Shown: positions 35,396 to 44,693 of the stretch, in pieces | How the letters are laid out: each line of letters begins with the position of its first letter | Numbering within the stretch: position 1 is the first letter of the stretch | Assembly: GCF_002005445.1 (NCBI RefSeq) | Contig: NZ_CP014692.1 | Coordinates: 496,001 to 560,000, forward strand | Direction of reading: 5' to 3' | Source: Acetobacter aceti | Lineage (GTDB): Bacteria; Pseudomonadota; Alphaproteobacteria; Acetobacterales; Acetobacteraceae | Length of the DNA: 64,000 nucleotides | Translations under genes and position numbers: made by a program | The notes under the pieces: generated by a model | The model's input: only the letters and a program-made list of their open reading frames with translations | Told to the model about the DNA's origin: nothing | The model's database searches: none

Positions 35396-36700
35396 TCAGG
35401 CGTGAAGGGTTTCGCCGTGTTCTGCGAGGTCAAGCCCTTCCAGCTCAACGTCGGGGTCAACACGTAATCCCATGGTTTTGTCGAGAATAAAGAGCAAACC
35501 CGCTGTTACCGTCATCGTGTACACGGCCACAAGTAACGTGTCCTGGCTCTGCACGATGACCTGTCTCCAGTTGCCGTAAAGCAGGCCATCCTTGCCGTCT
35601 CCGCCAATAGCTGACGAAGCGAAGATGCCGGTCAGGATAGCGCCAAGACCACCACCGATACCATGGATCCCCCAGACATCGAGAGCATCGTCATATCCAA
35701 AGCGGTGCTTCAATCCGTTCACAGCCCACAGGCACACCAAGCCGCCAATCGCACCCATGATCATCGCACCCAAGGGCGTCACAAAACCACAGCCCGGTGT
35801 GATGATCACAAGACCCGTAATGGCGCCGGAAATGGCTCCGAGCAGGCTCGGTTTGCCGTGTAGTTTCCATTCGGCCAGAACCCATGCCACGAGAGCAGCA
35901 CAGGCGGCGATCTGACTGTTCAGAAGCGCCATGCCCGCTGTTGCGTTGGCGCCCAGAGCGGACCCGCCATTGAAGCCGAACCAGCCGCCCCAAAGAAGGC
36001 AGCCGCCCAGCACGTTGAGGGCCATGTTGCTTGGCGCCATGCTGCTGATACCGTCGGGTTTACGACGTCCCAGCATGATGGCGGCGATCAGGGCCGATGA
36101 TCCGCTTGTGACGTGCACGACAAGGCCGCCTGCAAAATCCAGTGCGCCTGTGGATGCGAGGAAACCATCAGGCCCCCATGCCATGTGGCCCACCGGGCAG
36201 TAGATCAGGAGCGCCCAGAGCGCCATGAACACCATGGATGTGGAGAACTTGAAGCGTTCAACAGTCGCTCCCAGAACGATGACCGGTGTAATGGCGATGA
36301 AAGTCAGCTCGAACATGGCGAACAGCACTTCCGGCAGGTTCGGAATGTTGGGCAGAAAGGAGGTGAGGGTCACGCCATTCATAAACGCCTTGTCAAAGCC
36401 ACCGATGAAGGGGGTGCCTGCCGTGAAGACAAGACTGTATCCGCAGATAAACCAGATCAAACTGATGATTGCGCCTGCGGTGATACCCTGCATACACATG
36501 CTCAGCACATTTTTCTTGCGGATCATGCCGCCATAAAAAAGGCAGATGCCGGGAAAGAGCATGAAAAAAACAAAAACCGACGAGCTGAGAATCCAGGCCA
36601 TGTCGCCGGTATTGAAGGCTGGCTCCGGATCAGCCGCGAATGCCGTCGGCATGAGCAGGAATGAACACGACAGAAAAAACACGAGAGATCGTAAGGGCAT
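35396..36700 (-). CDS. amtB: Ammonium transporter AmtB
   Basis: A 434-residue protein with a signal-like first segment (cleavage near AFAADPEP) and eleven further membrane helices. Conserved elements include FYGGMIRKKNVLSM, the first pore histidine region GGLVVHVTSG, and the second in DVWGIHGIGGGLGAILTG. It transports ammonium across the inner membrane. The usual glnK partner is not adjacent; instead gmaS lies 244 bp upstream on the same strand, linking ammonium uptake with methylamine nitrogen assimilation. Relatives can also carry methylammonium. Confidence 0.94.
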   Translation of the reverse strand: MPLRSLVFFLSCSFLLMPTAFAADPEPAFNTGDMAWILSSSVFVFFMLFPGICLFYGGMIRKKNVLSMCMQGITAGAIISLIWFICGYSLVFTAGTPFIGGFDKAFMNGVTLTSFLPNIPNLPEVLFAMFELTFIAITPVIVLGATVERFKFSTSMVFMALWALLIYCPVGHMAWGPDGFLASTGALDFAGGLVVHVTSGSSALIAAIMLGRRKPDGISSMAPSNMALNVLGGCLLWGGWFGFNGGSALGANATAGMALLNSQIAACAALVAWVLAEWKLHGKPSLLGAISGAITGLVIITPGCGFVTPLGAMIMGAIGGLVCLWAVNGLKHRFGYDDALDVWGIHGIGGGLGAILTGIFASSAIGGDGKDGLLYGNWRQVIVQSQDTLLVAVYTMTVTAGLLFILDKTMGLRVDPDVELEGLDLAEHGETLHA

Positions 36701-36944
36701 GGCGCGTCTGTTGTCCTATGTTTGGAAGGAATAAGACGTGACATCCTGAAGCACGGACATGCTCAGGATCTGAGGTCAACACATCGTTGCTCACGACAAA
36801 TGAGAAGCCTCGCGGGGTCACGAGAAACTTCTCAATTCGTGCATGGAACATTCCGTTTCTGCAACAATAAAAATGACGACTCAGACAGAAAATGCAGATT
36901 CGGCTCTGATGATTGTCAAATAAACATCAGAAGACTTGGAACGA

Positions 36945-38264
36945 TCAGCAGTCGAGGGTTGAGATCCGCTCCCATTCAGACAGATGACCACAATGCGCAT
37001 CCCATTCGATTTTTTTAAGCTTGAGATAAGGATCAACAAGACCATCATCCAGCATGGCGCGCAGGGCTGTTGATTTCTCGAGAGCTCTCATGGCGTCGAG
37101 AAGGTTTAACGGCAGACGTTTGGCTTCCGTGACCTTGTAGCCGTCCGTATACATGTTGATGTCGAGAGGCTTTCCGGGGTCACGCTTGTTTTCAATTCCG
37201 TCCAGTCCGGCAGCAAGGAGGGAAGCCTGAAGCAGATAGGGATTGGCGGCGCCGTCGGGAAGGCGCATTTCGAAACGTCCGCCTCCGGGTACGCGAATCA
37301 TGTGAGTGCGGTTGTCACCCGAGTAAGTTACGGTGTTAGGTGACCATGTACTGCCGGAAACGGTGCGTGGTGCATTGATACGTTTGTAGGAATTCACAAC
37401 AGGATTGAGAATGGCACACAAGGCGTCGGCATTGTGGATGAGCCCGCCTACGAAGTTATAGCCGGTTTTTGAAATTTCCAGCGGATCCTGCGGGTCATAA
37501 CAGATGTTTTCGCCATCTTTCCACAAGGAAATATGGGCGTGACAGCCATTTCCAGTCAGGTGCATGAATGGCTTCGGCATGAAGGTCGCACGCAGTCCGT
37601 GTTTCTCGGCGATTGCGCGGGCCATGAATTTGAAGAAAACGTGACGGTCCGCGGTGACCAGAGCATCCGCGTATTTCCAGTTCATCTCGAACTGGCCGTT
37701 GGCGTCCTCATGGTCGTTCTGATAGGGCTCCCAGCCCAGATGCTGCATGGCGTCACACAATTCTGCGATAATGTCATAACGACGCATAAGCGCAGACGCG
37801 TCATAGCATGGTTTGGTGGATGAATCATGCTCGTCCGCTACCTGCTGCCCATCCGGGGTAATCAGGAAAAACTCACACTCGACACCGGTTTTTACTTCAA
37901 TTCCGCTTTTCGCCGCCCGGGCGACAAGACGTTTGAGCGTGTTGCGTGGTGCCTGTGTAACGGTTTCTCCATGCATGATCAGATCGGAGGCCAGCCAGGC
38001 GACTTCTGGCTTCCAGGGCAATTGAATGAGCGAGCCTGGATCAGCCATCGCGACAAGGTCGGGATCTGCCGGAGACATATCGAACGAGGCTGCAAAACCT
38101 GCGAAACCGGCTCCATTTTTCTGGATGCTGGTGATGGCAGATGCCGGAACGAGTTTGGCGCGCTGGGCGCCGAGCAGATCAATAAATGAGATGAGAAAAT
38201 AACGAATATTCTTTTCGCGGGCTATTTCTGCGAGATTACCCGTATTCTGCTGACTGTTGGCCAT
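36945..38264 (-). CDS. gmaS: Gamma-glutamylmethylamide synthetase (GlnT-type glutamine synthetase)
   Basis: A 439-residue member of the GlnT/GSIII-like glutamine synthetase branch: GVECEFF (metal ligands), DHEDANGQFEMNW, FMPKPFMHLTGNGCHAHISLW and RVPGGGRFEMRLPDGAANPYL. GmaS joins methylamine to glutamate with ATP. A plain GlnT glutamine synthetase cannot be excluded from sequence alone, but it directly follows mgsA, mgsB and mgsC on the same strand, and mgd genes lie nearby, which makes gmaS the better call. It begins 67 bp after mgsC. Confidence 0.85.
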   Translation of the reverse strand: MANSQQNTGNLAEIAREKNIRYFLISFIDLLGAQRAKLVPASAITSIQKNGAGFAGFAASFDMSPADPDLVAMADPGSLIQLPWKPEVAWLASDLIMHGETVTQAPRNTLKRLVARAAKSGIEVKTGVECEFFLITPDGQQVADEHDSSTKPCYDASALMRRYDIIAELCDAMQHLGWEPYQNDHEDANGQFEMNWKYADALVTADRHVFFKFMARAIAEKHGLRATFMPKPFMHLTGNGCHAHISLWKDGENICYDPQDPLEISKTGYNFVGGLIHNADALCAILNPVVNSYKRINAPRTVSGSTWSPNTVTYSGDNRTHMIRVPGGGRFEMRLPDGAANPYLLQASLLAAGLDGIENKRDPGKPLDINMYTDGYKVTEAKRLPLNLLDAMRALEKSTALRAMLDDGLVDPYLKLKKIEWDAHCGHLSEWERISTLDC

Positions 38265-38331
38265 AGGGGTGGTCCATTTCCTCTGACGGCCCCACGATGA
38301 TTACTGTGGGGCGGCATATCCGTGAAACTCC

Positions 38332-39669
38332 TCAGAAACCAGCTTTCCCCGGATACCAGTTGGTTCCGGCAAGCGGTAACTGCGTCATGGCGGCAGCTTC
38401 CATGTTGAGGGCGACGAGATCTTCCGGCTCCAGATTGTGCAGGTGACTCTTGCCACAGGCCCGGGCGATGGTCTGGGCTTCCATCGTCATCACGGACAGA
38501 TAGTTCGCGATACGCCGGCCGCCTAGGATCGGATCCAGCCGCTTGGCGAGTTCGGGGTCCTGCGTCGTGATTCCTGCCGGATCGCGGCCATCCTGCCAGT
38601 CATCATAGGTGCCTGGTTTTGCGCCAAGTTTCGCGTATTCAGCCGCAAGATCAGGACTCTGGTCTCCCAGTGCAATCAGCGCCGCCGTGCCGATGGCCAC
38701 AGCGTCCGCACCGAGGGCGAGCGCCTTGGCGACATCGGCTCCGGTACGGATGCCTCCCGAGACGATGAGCTGCACCTTCCGGTGCATCCCGAGATCCTGA
38801 AGAGCCTGTACGGCCGGTCGGATGGCGGCCAGAATGGGCAGCCCGACATGTTCGATGAAAACTTCCTGCGTGGCGGCGGTTCCGCCCTGCATTCCGTCGA
38901 GCACGACAACATCCGCACCGGATTTCACGGCCAGGGAGATATCGTAATAAGGACGGCTGGCACCGACTTTGACGTAAATCGGCTTTTCCCAGTTGGTAAT
39001 TTCCCGGATTTCCTCGATCTTGATCTCAAGGTCATCCGGGCCGGTCCAGTCAGGGTGGCGACAGGCTGATCGCTGATCAATGCCTTCGGGAAGATCACGC
39101 ATTTTTGCAACACGCGCAGAAATCTTCTGACCGAGCAGCATACCGCCGCCGCCCGGTTTCGCACCCTGTCCGACAACGATTTCAATCGCATCCGCCTTGC
39201 GGAGATCGTCAGGATTCATGCCGTAACGGGATGGCAGATACTGGTAGACCAGTGTTGAGGAGTGACCACGCTCTTCCGGCGTCATGCCGCCATCACCAGT
39301 TGTGGTGGATGTGCCGACTGCACTGGCGCCGCGTCCCAGGGCTTCCTTGGCCTGAGCGGACAGTGCGCCGAAAGACATGCCGGCGATGGTCACCGGTGTC
39401 TTGAGGTGGATGGGCTTCTTTGCAAAACGTGTGCCGAGAACGACGTCTGTTCCACAACGCTCGCGGTAGCCTTCCAGAGGGTAACGCGACATGGACGCGC
39501 CAAGAAACAGCAGATCATCAAAATGAGGGAGCTTGCGCTTGGTGCCGCCACCCCGGATATCGTAGATGCCGGTTGCCGCCGCCCGCTGGATCTGGGAGAT
39601 GGCGAATTCGTCGAATGTCGCCGAATACCTTGGAAAAGTCTTCGTCACATCGTGATGGTTTTCAGTCAT
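38332..39669 (-). CDS. mgsC: N-methylglutamate synthase subunit C (FMN-binding glutamate synthase domain)
   Basis: From the ATG at 39669 (GAGG five bases upstream), 445 residues. It corresponds to the FMN/iron-sulfur synthase domain of glutamate synthase: SFGALSAQAKEALGRGASAVGTSTTTGDGGM, GQGAKPGGGGMLLG, VKVGASRPYYDISLAVKSGADVVVLDGMQGGTAAT and SGGIRTGADVAKALALGADAVAIGTAAL. In the N-methylglutamate pathway it forms the core of MgsABC, which converts gamma-glutamylmethylamide to N-methylglutamate. It starts eight bases after mgsB. Confidence 0.87.
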   Translation of the reverse strand: MTENHHDVTKTFPRYSATFDEFAISQIQRAAATGIYDIRGGGTKRKLPHFDDLLFLGASMSRYPLEGYRERCGTDVVLGTRFAKKPIHLKTPVTIAGMSFGALSAQAKEALGRGASAVGTSTTTGDGGMTPEERGHSSTLVYQYLPSRYGMNPDDLRKADAIEIVVGQGAKPGGGGMLLGQKISARVAKMRDLPEGIDQRSACRHPDWTGPDDLEIKIEEIREITNWEKPIYVKVGASRPYYDISLAVKSGADVVVLDGMQGGTAATQEVFIEHVGLPILAAIRPAVQALQDLGMHRKVQLIVSGGIRTGADVAKALALGADAVAIGTAALIALGDQSPDLAAEYAKLGAKPGTYDDWQDGRDPAGITTQDPELAKRLDPILGGRRIANYLSVMTMEAQTIARACGKSHLHNLEPEDLVALNMEAAAMTQLPLAGTNWYPGKAGF

Positions 39670-39676
39670 GACTGCC

Positions 39677-40372
39677 TCAGTATGCGGACGCGTTGTCAAC
39701 GCGGAAATGGTACAGTTTGCGAGCCGAACCATAGCGGCGAAATTCATCCGCTTTGATGTCAGTGATTCCGCCTTTTGCAAGCAGGTCGGTGAGGATCTGG
39801 CGGTCTTCGGACGTCATGTCCTTTTCCTCACAGTCCGCACCAAGACTTTTCACCGTGCCTCTGACAAAGATGCGTGTCTCGTAAAGAGAGTCGCCAAGCG
39901 CTTCTCCGGCGTCCCCGCACACGACCAGGTTGCCGCTCTGCCCCATGAAGGCGCTCATGTGTCCCACGGAACCGCGTACGACGATGTCAACGCCTTTCAT
40001 GGAAATGCCGCAGCGTGCGCCCGCATCTCCGTCGATCACCAGCAGGCCGCCATGCGCGGTAGCGCCGGCGCTGGAACTGGCGTTGCCTTTCACATGCACG
40101 CTGCCGCTCATCATGTTTTCGGCGACACCCTGTCCGGCATTGCCGTTGATCACGACGTTCGCGCGCTGATTCATGCCCGCGGCGTAGTAACCGGCATGAC
40201 CGTCAATGGTGATGGAAACGGGCTGTGTCAGCCCGACCGCCAATGAATGGCGTCCGGCCGGGTTATGAATTTCCCACGCCCCCTCGGCGCCTTCCTGCTG
40301 AAGTGTGCTGTTCAGTTCACGCAGGGTTGATGTGCTGAGATCAAAGATCCGGGTGTTGCGAGCGCCACTCAT
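39677..40372 (-). CDS. mgsB: N-methylglutamate synthase subunit B (GXGXG domain)
   Basis: From the ATG at 40372, 231 residues. Residues about 70-190 are a beta-helix of repeated G-x-x-G-x-x-x-G turns (DGHAGYYAAG, NGNAGQGVAEN, KGNASSSAGA, DGDAGARCG, RGSVGHMSAF, CGDAGEALGD), the GXGXG domain normally fused at the C-terminus of large glutamate synthases. As a separate polypeptide between an amidotransferase and an FMN synthase gene it matches MgsB. The start overlaps the mgsA stop by four bases. Confidence 0.87.
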   Translation of the reverse strand: MSGARNTRIFDLSTSTLRELNSTLQQEGAEGAWEIHNPAGRHSLAVGLTQPVSITIDGHAGYYAAGMNQRANVVINGNAGQGVAENMMSGSVHVKGNASSSAGATAHGGLLVIDGDAGARCGISMKGVDIVVRGSVGHMSAFMGQSGNLVVCGDAGEALGDSLYETRIFVRGTVKSLGADCEEKDMTSEDRQILTDLLAKGGITDIKADEFRRYGSARKLYHFRVDNASAY

Positions 40373-41268
40373 GCAGCGTGCTCCCAATGATAGACGCGCT
40401 GGGGTTCGGGTTCGAAGACCTTGGCGTTTTCAATGCCGGGCAGGTCAGCGAAGGCCCGATATTCCGATGCGAAAGCCACGTAGTCATCTGTTTCGGCCAT
40501 GACGGCTGGCTTGCAGGCCACAGGATCACGCAGCACGGCGAACCCTTCACGGGTTCCGACAACGAAAGTATAGAAACCATCAAGCTCTTTCAGCGAGGAT
40601 TCCAGAGCCTGATCGAGCTTGTCCCCCTGGGCGAGACGCCATGAGAGATAGCCTGCCGCGACTTCAGAGTCGTTTTCCGTCTCGAAAGTCAGACCTTCAT
40701 TGACGAGACGACGGCGAAGCGTGTTGTGGTTGGAGAGCGAACCGTTATGCACAAGGCACTGGTCCGGGCCGGTGGAGAAGGGATGTGCGCCTGCTGTGGT
40801 GACTGCGGATTCCGTCGCCATGCGGGTATGGCCGATGGAGTGCGTGCCCTGCATTTTTTCCAGGCCGAAACGTGATGCTACATCTTCCGGAAGACCGACG
40901 CCTTTGTAGAGTTCGATGCTTTCGCCGCTTGATGCGAAGTGCACGTCGTGTCCAAACCCGTTAACGAAGGCGCGGATGGCGGGTTCTAGGTCGGAAGCAT
41001 AGGTCAGGACGACATGATCCTGATGTCTGGCGACGCTGGCGCTACCATCGGCAGCTTTGAGAAAACCAGCTTCAAAGTCACCGAGATTCTCTGCCGAGAT
41101 GCCCCGGACAGTCATCTTGCGCTGGCCTGACGTTGGAGAACCATAGACGGCGAACCCGGCGCTGTCCGGCCCGCGTTCGGTCATGGTTTTCAGCATGAGG
41201 GACGTCAGACGACCCAGTTCCGGCTGTAGAGCCGGGTTTTTAATGAAGAGACCAACGATGCCACACAT
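40369..41268 (-). CDS. mgsA: N-methylglutamate synthase subunit A (class II glutamine amidotransferase)
   Basis: A 299-residue class II amidotransferase beginning MCGIVGLF, so Cys2 becomes the N-terminal nucleophile. GHTRMATESAVTTAGAHPF, LVHNGSLSNHNTLRRRL and NDSEVAAGYL are the conserved active-site segments. In MgsABC it hydrolyses gamma-glutamylmethylamide and passes methylamine on for N-methylglutamate formation. It is the first gene of mgsA-B-C-gmaS and lies downstream of an HTH-cupin regulator on the same strand. Confidence 0.88.
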   Translation of the reverse strand: MCGIVGLFIKNPALQPELGRLTSLMLKTMTERGPDSAGFAVYGSPTSGQRKMTVRGISAENLGDFEAGFLKAADGSASVARHQDHVVLTYASDLEPAIRAFVNGFGHDVHFASSGESIELYKGVGLPEDVASRFGLEKMQGTHSIGHTRMATESAVTTAGAHPFSTGPDQCLVHNGSLSNHNTLRRRLVNEGLTFETENDSEVAAGYLSWRLAQGDKLDQALESSLKELDGFYTFVVGTREGFAVLRDPVACKPAVMAETDDYVAFASEYRAFADLPGIENAKVFEPEPQRVYHWEHAA

Positions 41269-41375
41269 CGTGAAAACCTCCGAAGAGTGTTTGATGATGG
41301 CGATCCTAAACAGAACGGGATCAAAACTGTCAACTTAAAAGAATAAAGTTTTCTCCACAGGAAAGGATTCCTCTG

Positions 41376-42041
41376 TCAGTCGGTATGTCGTGGATAGGTA
41401 ATAATCGAAAGGTAGCTTATTGATTCCGTAAGAAATTTTTCAGGACCATGCGGAGCCTGGCTATCAAACATCAGAGTATCGCCGGGACCCATTTCGTAGG
41501 TCCGCTCTCCATGGCGATAGATCAGCCGACCGGTCAGCATGTAGATCACCTCGACTCCATCATGACGAAAACTGACGTATGGTTCAGCACCTTCGTGCAG
41601 ACTGATGAGGTAAGGCTCCACCACGACCGGACCGCTGAGGAGGTGTCCCAGCAAATTGTACTGATGGCCTGCCTTCGTGCCCCGGCGTTCGATTGTCACA
41701 CCCTGGCCGGCACGGACAAAAGAACAGTCGCGCTGCTCTTCAGCCGTGGCGAATAACTGACTGAGTGAGATGTTCAGGGCGTGGGAAACAGACTGGAGCG
41801 TGGCAAGGGAAGGCGATATCTGCCCGTTCTCGATTTTTGACAGCATGCCCAGAGAGATGCCCGCTGCATTTGCAAGCTCGGTGCCTGTCAAATCCGCCTT
41901 GCGGCGCTTTTCCCGGATCTGTGCGCCCAGTGATTCCTCAAGGGTGAGTTCGCGCGCCGGAGTGGCGGAGGACCCTGTGGCAAGGTCATCGGCCTGGGTG
42001 GTGACTGTCCTGCGTTGAGAAGTCCGGCGGGGCGTTGCCAT
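41376..42041 (-). CDS. XRE-type HTH regulator with C-terminal cupin domain
   Basis: A 221-residue regulator. Residues about 35-95 form an XRE HTH (LGAQIREKRRKADLTGTELANAAGISLGMLSKIENGQIS, shown as one continuous helix-turn-helix region), and about 140-215 form a cupin with the metal-type pattern SFRHDGVEVIYMLTGRLIYRHGE...GDTLMFDSQAPHGPE. Such HTH-cupin proteins often regulate amine and amino-acid catabolism. It precedes mgsA by 107 bp on the same strand and follows the LysR gene, so it probably controls the methylamine genes. Confidence 0.85.
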   Translation of the reverse strand: MATPRRTSQRRTVTTQADDLATGSSATPARELTLEESLGAQIREKRRKADLTGTELANAAGISLGMLSKIENGQISPSLATLQSVSHALNISLSQLFATAEEQRDCSFVRAGQGVTIERRGTKAGHQYNLLGHLLSGPVVVEPYLISLHEGAEPYVSFRHDGVEVIYMLTGRLIYRHGERTYEMGPGDTLMFDSQAPHGPEKFLTESISYLSIITYPRHTD

Positions 42042-42077
42042 TAAGTTCAGGTCTCCAGCGACAGGTATTTTTGGATC

Positions 42078-43046
42078 TCAGGATAGGATCCTTATCTGAT
42101 CGCTGAATTCAGGAAAGAGAGCAACAAGGTCCTTCATGACGCCCGCGCGCAGGCAGTCACGTAGATAGAGCATCAGATCAAGGGGAAGACGCCCGAACTC
42201 CCGTCGGCGTCCGACAAGCGTGAGATGGCGGTGGAAAGACCCGACAGGCAATGGATGACAGGCCATGCCGCATCCGGCGTTGAAACCCGCTTCATACAGA
42301 CAGAGCGGGGTGGTGATGGCGACACCACCGGTCTTGCAGGCTGAAAAAACACCAAACGGAAGATCATATTCCTGTTGAAAGGGCACTTCGATCCGCAGTC
42401 GACGGAGGTAGCGTTCCACTTCCGAACCGGTACGTGAGCGTTGTGAAAAGCGGACAAAAGGACGGCTGAGCAAGAGTCTGCGCAGGTCGTCAGTGGTTCT
42501 TGGAGGCTCTATGTTTTTCGGGCAGAGCAGGAGATAGGGTTCTTCGATCAGCGGCCAGCGTTCGAGACCGGCGATATCCTCCATTTCATCGACACCAATC
42601 ACGAGATCGATCTGGCGTGTGAGGAGGGAGGTGCCGTGGGATTCGGTCAGGCCGGCGTGGACCACAAGGCGTCCGACGCGATCATACATGAATTCCGAGA
42701 GATGGGGCGAGACGGCGCGGGAAAGTGAATCCACCACACCAAGGCGCAACTGGGGAACGCGGCCATGCTTCATTTCCTGAATGCCCACCGCGATATGGCG
42801 CATTTCAGCAAGAAGTCCAGCAGCATTCTGGCGCAGGACAGCCCCTGTGGCGGTCAGGGCGAGAGGGCGCACATTGCGGTCGAACAGTCTGGTGCCAAGC
42901 CGGGATTCAAGTTCGGAAATGGTCTGGGAAATGGCGGGCTGAGTAACAGACAATGCCCGTGCCGCAGCCGCCATGCTGCCATTTTCACAGACCGCAAGGA
43001 AAACATTCAGCGACGACAGGTCGAAAGGCAGGTCCGTGAGAGCCAT
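42078..43046 (-). CDS. LysR-family transcriptional regulator of the mgd operon
   Basis: A 322-residue LysR protein. The HTH spans about residues 10-68 (LNVFLAVCENGSMAAAARAL, VTQPAISQTISELESRLGTRLF), followed by a type 2 periplasmic-binding-like domain. It is divergent from mgdA with only 80 bp between start codons and a LysR-box-like palindrome in that gap, the classical arrangement for a LysR activator of the neighbouring operon. The effector may be N-methylglutamate or a related amine; this is inferred from position. Confidence 0.85.
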   Translation of the reverse strand: MALTDLPFDLSSLNVFLAVCENGSMAAAARALSVTQPAISQTISELESRLGTRLFDRNVRPLALTATGAVLRQNAAGLLAEMRHIAVGIQEMKHGRVPQLRLGVVDSLSRAVSPHLSEFMYDRVGRLVVHAGLTESHGTSLLTRQIDLVIGVDEMEDIAGLERWPLIEEPYLLLCPKNIEPPRTTDDLRRLLLSRPFVRFSQRSRTGSEVERYLRRLRIEVPFQQEYDLPFGVFSACKTGGVAITTPLCLYEAGFNAGCGMACHPLPVGSFHRHLTLVGRRREFGRLPLDLMLYLRDCLRAGVMKDLVALFPEFSDQIRILS

Positions 43047-43054
43047 AATCTATT

Positions 43055-43069
43055 ATAAGAAAAAATTAT
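43055..43069. promoter_or_regulatory. Candidate LysR box in the lysR-mgdA divergent region
   Basis: ATAAGAAAAAATTAT has the form ATAA-N7-TTAT (T-N11-A). A second short palindrome, ATAATCTATTAT (43045-43056), overlaps it. Both lie between the divergent starts. The A+T-rich setting makes chance palindromes likelier. Confidence 0.35.
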
Positions 43070-43126
43070 TCTGTCACAAGCCATATCGTTTTCTAAACGA
43101 GATGAAGCACAGAGCGTGGGAAGATC

Positions 43127-44386
43127 ATGCAGACCAACCGTTACTCCCTGTTTTCCCTGTTGCGGGAAGCGTGTCGCGGGAACACAGGCTGGAAGCCCGC
43201 GTGGCGCAAGGCCGAGCCGTCAGGCGCCTATGATTTCGTCATTGTTGGCGGCGGTGGTCATGGACTGGCGACGGCGTATTATCTTGCGAAACGCTATGGC
43301 GGCAAACGGATTGCTGTCGTGGAAAAGGGGTGGATCGGTGGCGGCAATGTCGGGCGCAACACGACCATCGTGCGCTCCAACTATCTCTTGCCCGGCAATG
43401 AGCCTTTTTACGAATGTTCAATGAAGCTCTGGGAAGGGCTGGAGCAGGACATCAACTATAACGCCATGGTCAGTCAGCGTGGCGTGTTGAACCTTTTCCA
43501 TAACGACGCGCAGAGGGCGGCCTATATCCGTCGCGGCAACTCCATGATCCTGCATGGTGCGGATGCCGCCCTGCTGGATGCTGAAGCGGTGCGGGAAAAA
43601 GTTCCTTTTCTGAACTTCAATGATGCCCGGTTCCCGATCAGGGGTGGTCTGTTCCAGCCCAGGGGCGGGACGGTGCGTCATGACGCCGTGGCATGGGGTT
43701 ACGCGCGGGCGGCGGATCGTCTTGGCGTGGACATCATCGAAAACTGTGAGATGACGGGTTTCCGGATCGAGCAGGGCAGGGCTGTCGGTATCGAGACGAC
43801 AAAAGGCTTTATTGCCGCGGGAAAGATCGGTCTGGCCTGCGCAGGAAATTCTTCGCGTGTTGCTGCGATGGCGGGGTTGAGGCTGCCGATCGAGAGTCAT
43901 GTGTTGCAGGCGTTTGTCAGTGAAGGCCTCAAGCCTTTTATCGACTGTGTCGTTACTTTTGGGGCCGGGCATTTCTACATCAGCCAGTCCGACAAGGGCG
44001 GTCTTGTCTTCGGTGGTGATATCGACGGCTACAATTCCTATGCCCAGCGCGGCAATCTGCCCGTGATCGAGGATGTCTGCGAAGGCGGTATGGCCCTGAT
44101 GCCGCGGATCGGTCGTGTCAGGCTGCTGCGTCACTGGGGCGGTATCATGGACATGTCGATGGATGGAAGCCCGATCATTGATCGCACGCCCGTTGAGGGT
44201 CTCTATCTGAATGCCGGATGGTGTTACGGAGGCTTCAAGGCCACGCCTGCTTCCGGGCTCTGCTTCGCTCACCTTCTGGCGCGGGACGAACCGCATCCTG
44301 TCGCGACGGCATACCGTCTGGACCGCTTTGCACGCGGTGCAGTGATTGATGAAAAAGGCATGGGCGCGCAGCCCAACCTGCATTGA
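43127..44386 (+). CDS. mgdA: N-methylglutamate dehydrogenase subunit A (SoxB-like flavoprotein)
   Basis: A 419-residue sarcosine-oxidase beta-type protein: FAD site DFVIVGGGGHGLATAYYLA (from residue 36), the GNVGRNTTIVRSNY segment, and RGGTVRHDAVAWGY, where His185 corresponds to the histidine that binds FMN covalently in heterotetrameric sarcosine oxidase. It oxidises the N-methyl group of the substrate. Sequence alone leaves sarcosine or N-methylglutamate possible; the mgs/gmaS genes across the divergent LysR favour N-methylglutamate. GGGAAG precedes the ATG. It is the first gene of mgdABCD-purU-folD. Confidence 0.85.
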   Translation: MQTNRYSLFSLLREACRGNTGWKPAWRKAEPSGAYDFVIVGGGGHGLATAYYLAKRYGGKRIAVVEKGWIGGGNVGRNTTIVRSNYLLPGNEPFYECSMKLWEGLEQDINYNAMVSQRGVLNLFHNDAQRAAYIRRGNSMILHGADAALLDAEAVREKVPFLNFNDARFPIRGGLFQPRGGTVRHDAVAWGYARAADRLGVDIIENCEMTGFRIEQGRAVGIETTKGFIAAGKIGLACAGNSSRVAAMAGLRLPIESHVLQAFVSEGLKPFIDCVVTFGAGHFYISQSDKGGLVFGGDIDGYNSYAQRGNLPVIEDVCEGGMALMPRIGRVRLLRHWGGIMDMSMDGSPIIDRTPVEGLYLNAGWCYGGFKATPASGLCFAHLLARDEPHPVATAYRLDRFARGAVIDEKGMGAQPNLH

Positions 44387-44393
44387 GGTTCCT

Positions 44394-44693
44394 ATGCGTC
44401 TGACCTGTCCTTCCTGTGGCTCCCGTGGCCTTGAGGAATTTACCTACCGGGGCGATGCCTCTGTTCGAAGACCCGCCGCTGATGGCAGCGAGCAGGCGTG
44501 GGTGGATTATGTCTATCTGCGTGACAATCCCTGCGGGCGTCATCAGGAGTTATGGTATCACGGCGCTGGCTGCCGTTCCTGGCTTGTGGTGACGCGCGAT
44601 ACGCGCACTCATGAGGTTTTCGATGTCCGCAATGCCCGTGATGTGATTTTGACAGAGCGTCAGACAGATGCAGGCGAGGGAGAGGCATCATGA
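44394..44693 (+). CDS. mgdB: N-methylglutamate dehydrogenase subunit B (SoxD-like zinc subunit)
   Basis: From the ATG at 44394 (GAGG five bases upstream), 99 residues. The N-terminal CPSCGSRGLEEF gives two cysteines, and NPCGRHQELWYHGAGCRSWL gives further Cys and His ligands, matching the zinc-binding delta subunit of heterotetrameric sarcosine oxidase. It is structural. It overlaps the next start by four bases. Confidence 0.9.
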   Translation: MRLTCPSCGSRGLEEFTYRGDASVRRPAADGSEQAWVDYVYLRDNPCGRHQELWYHGAGCRSWLVVTRDTRTHEVFDVRNARDVILTERQTDAGEGEAS

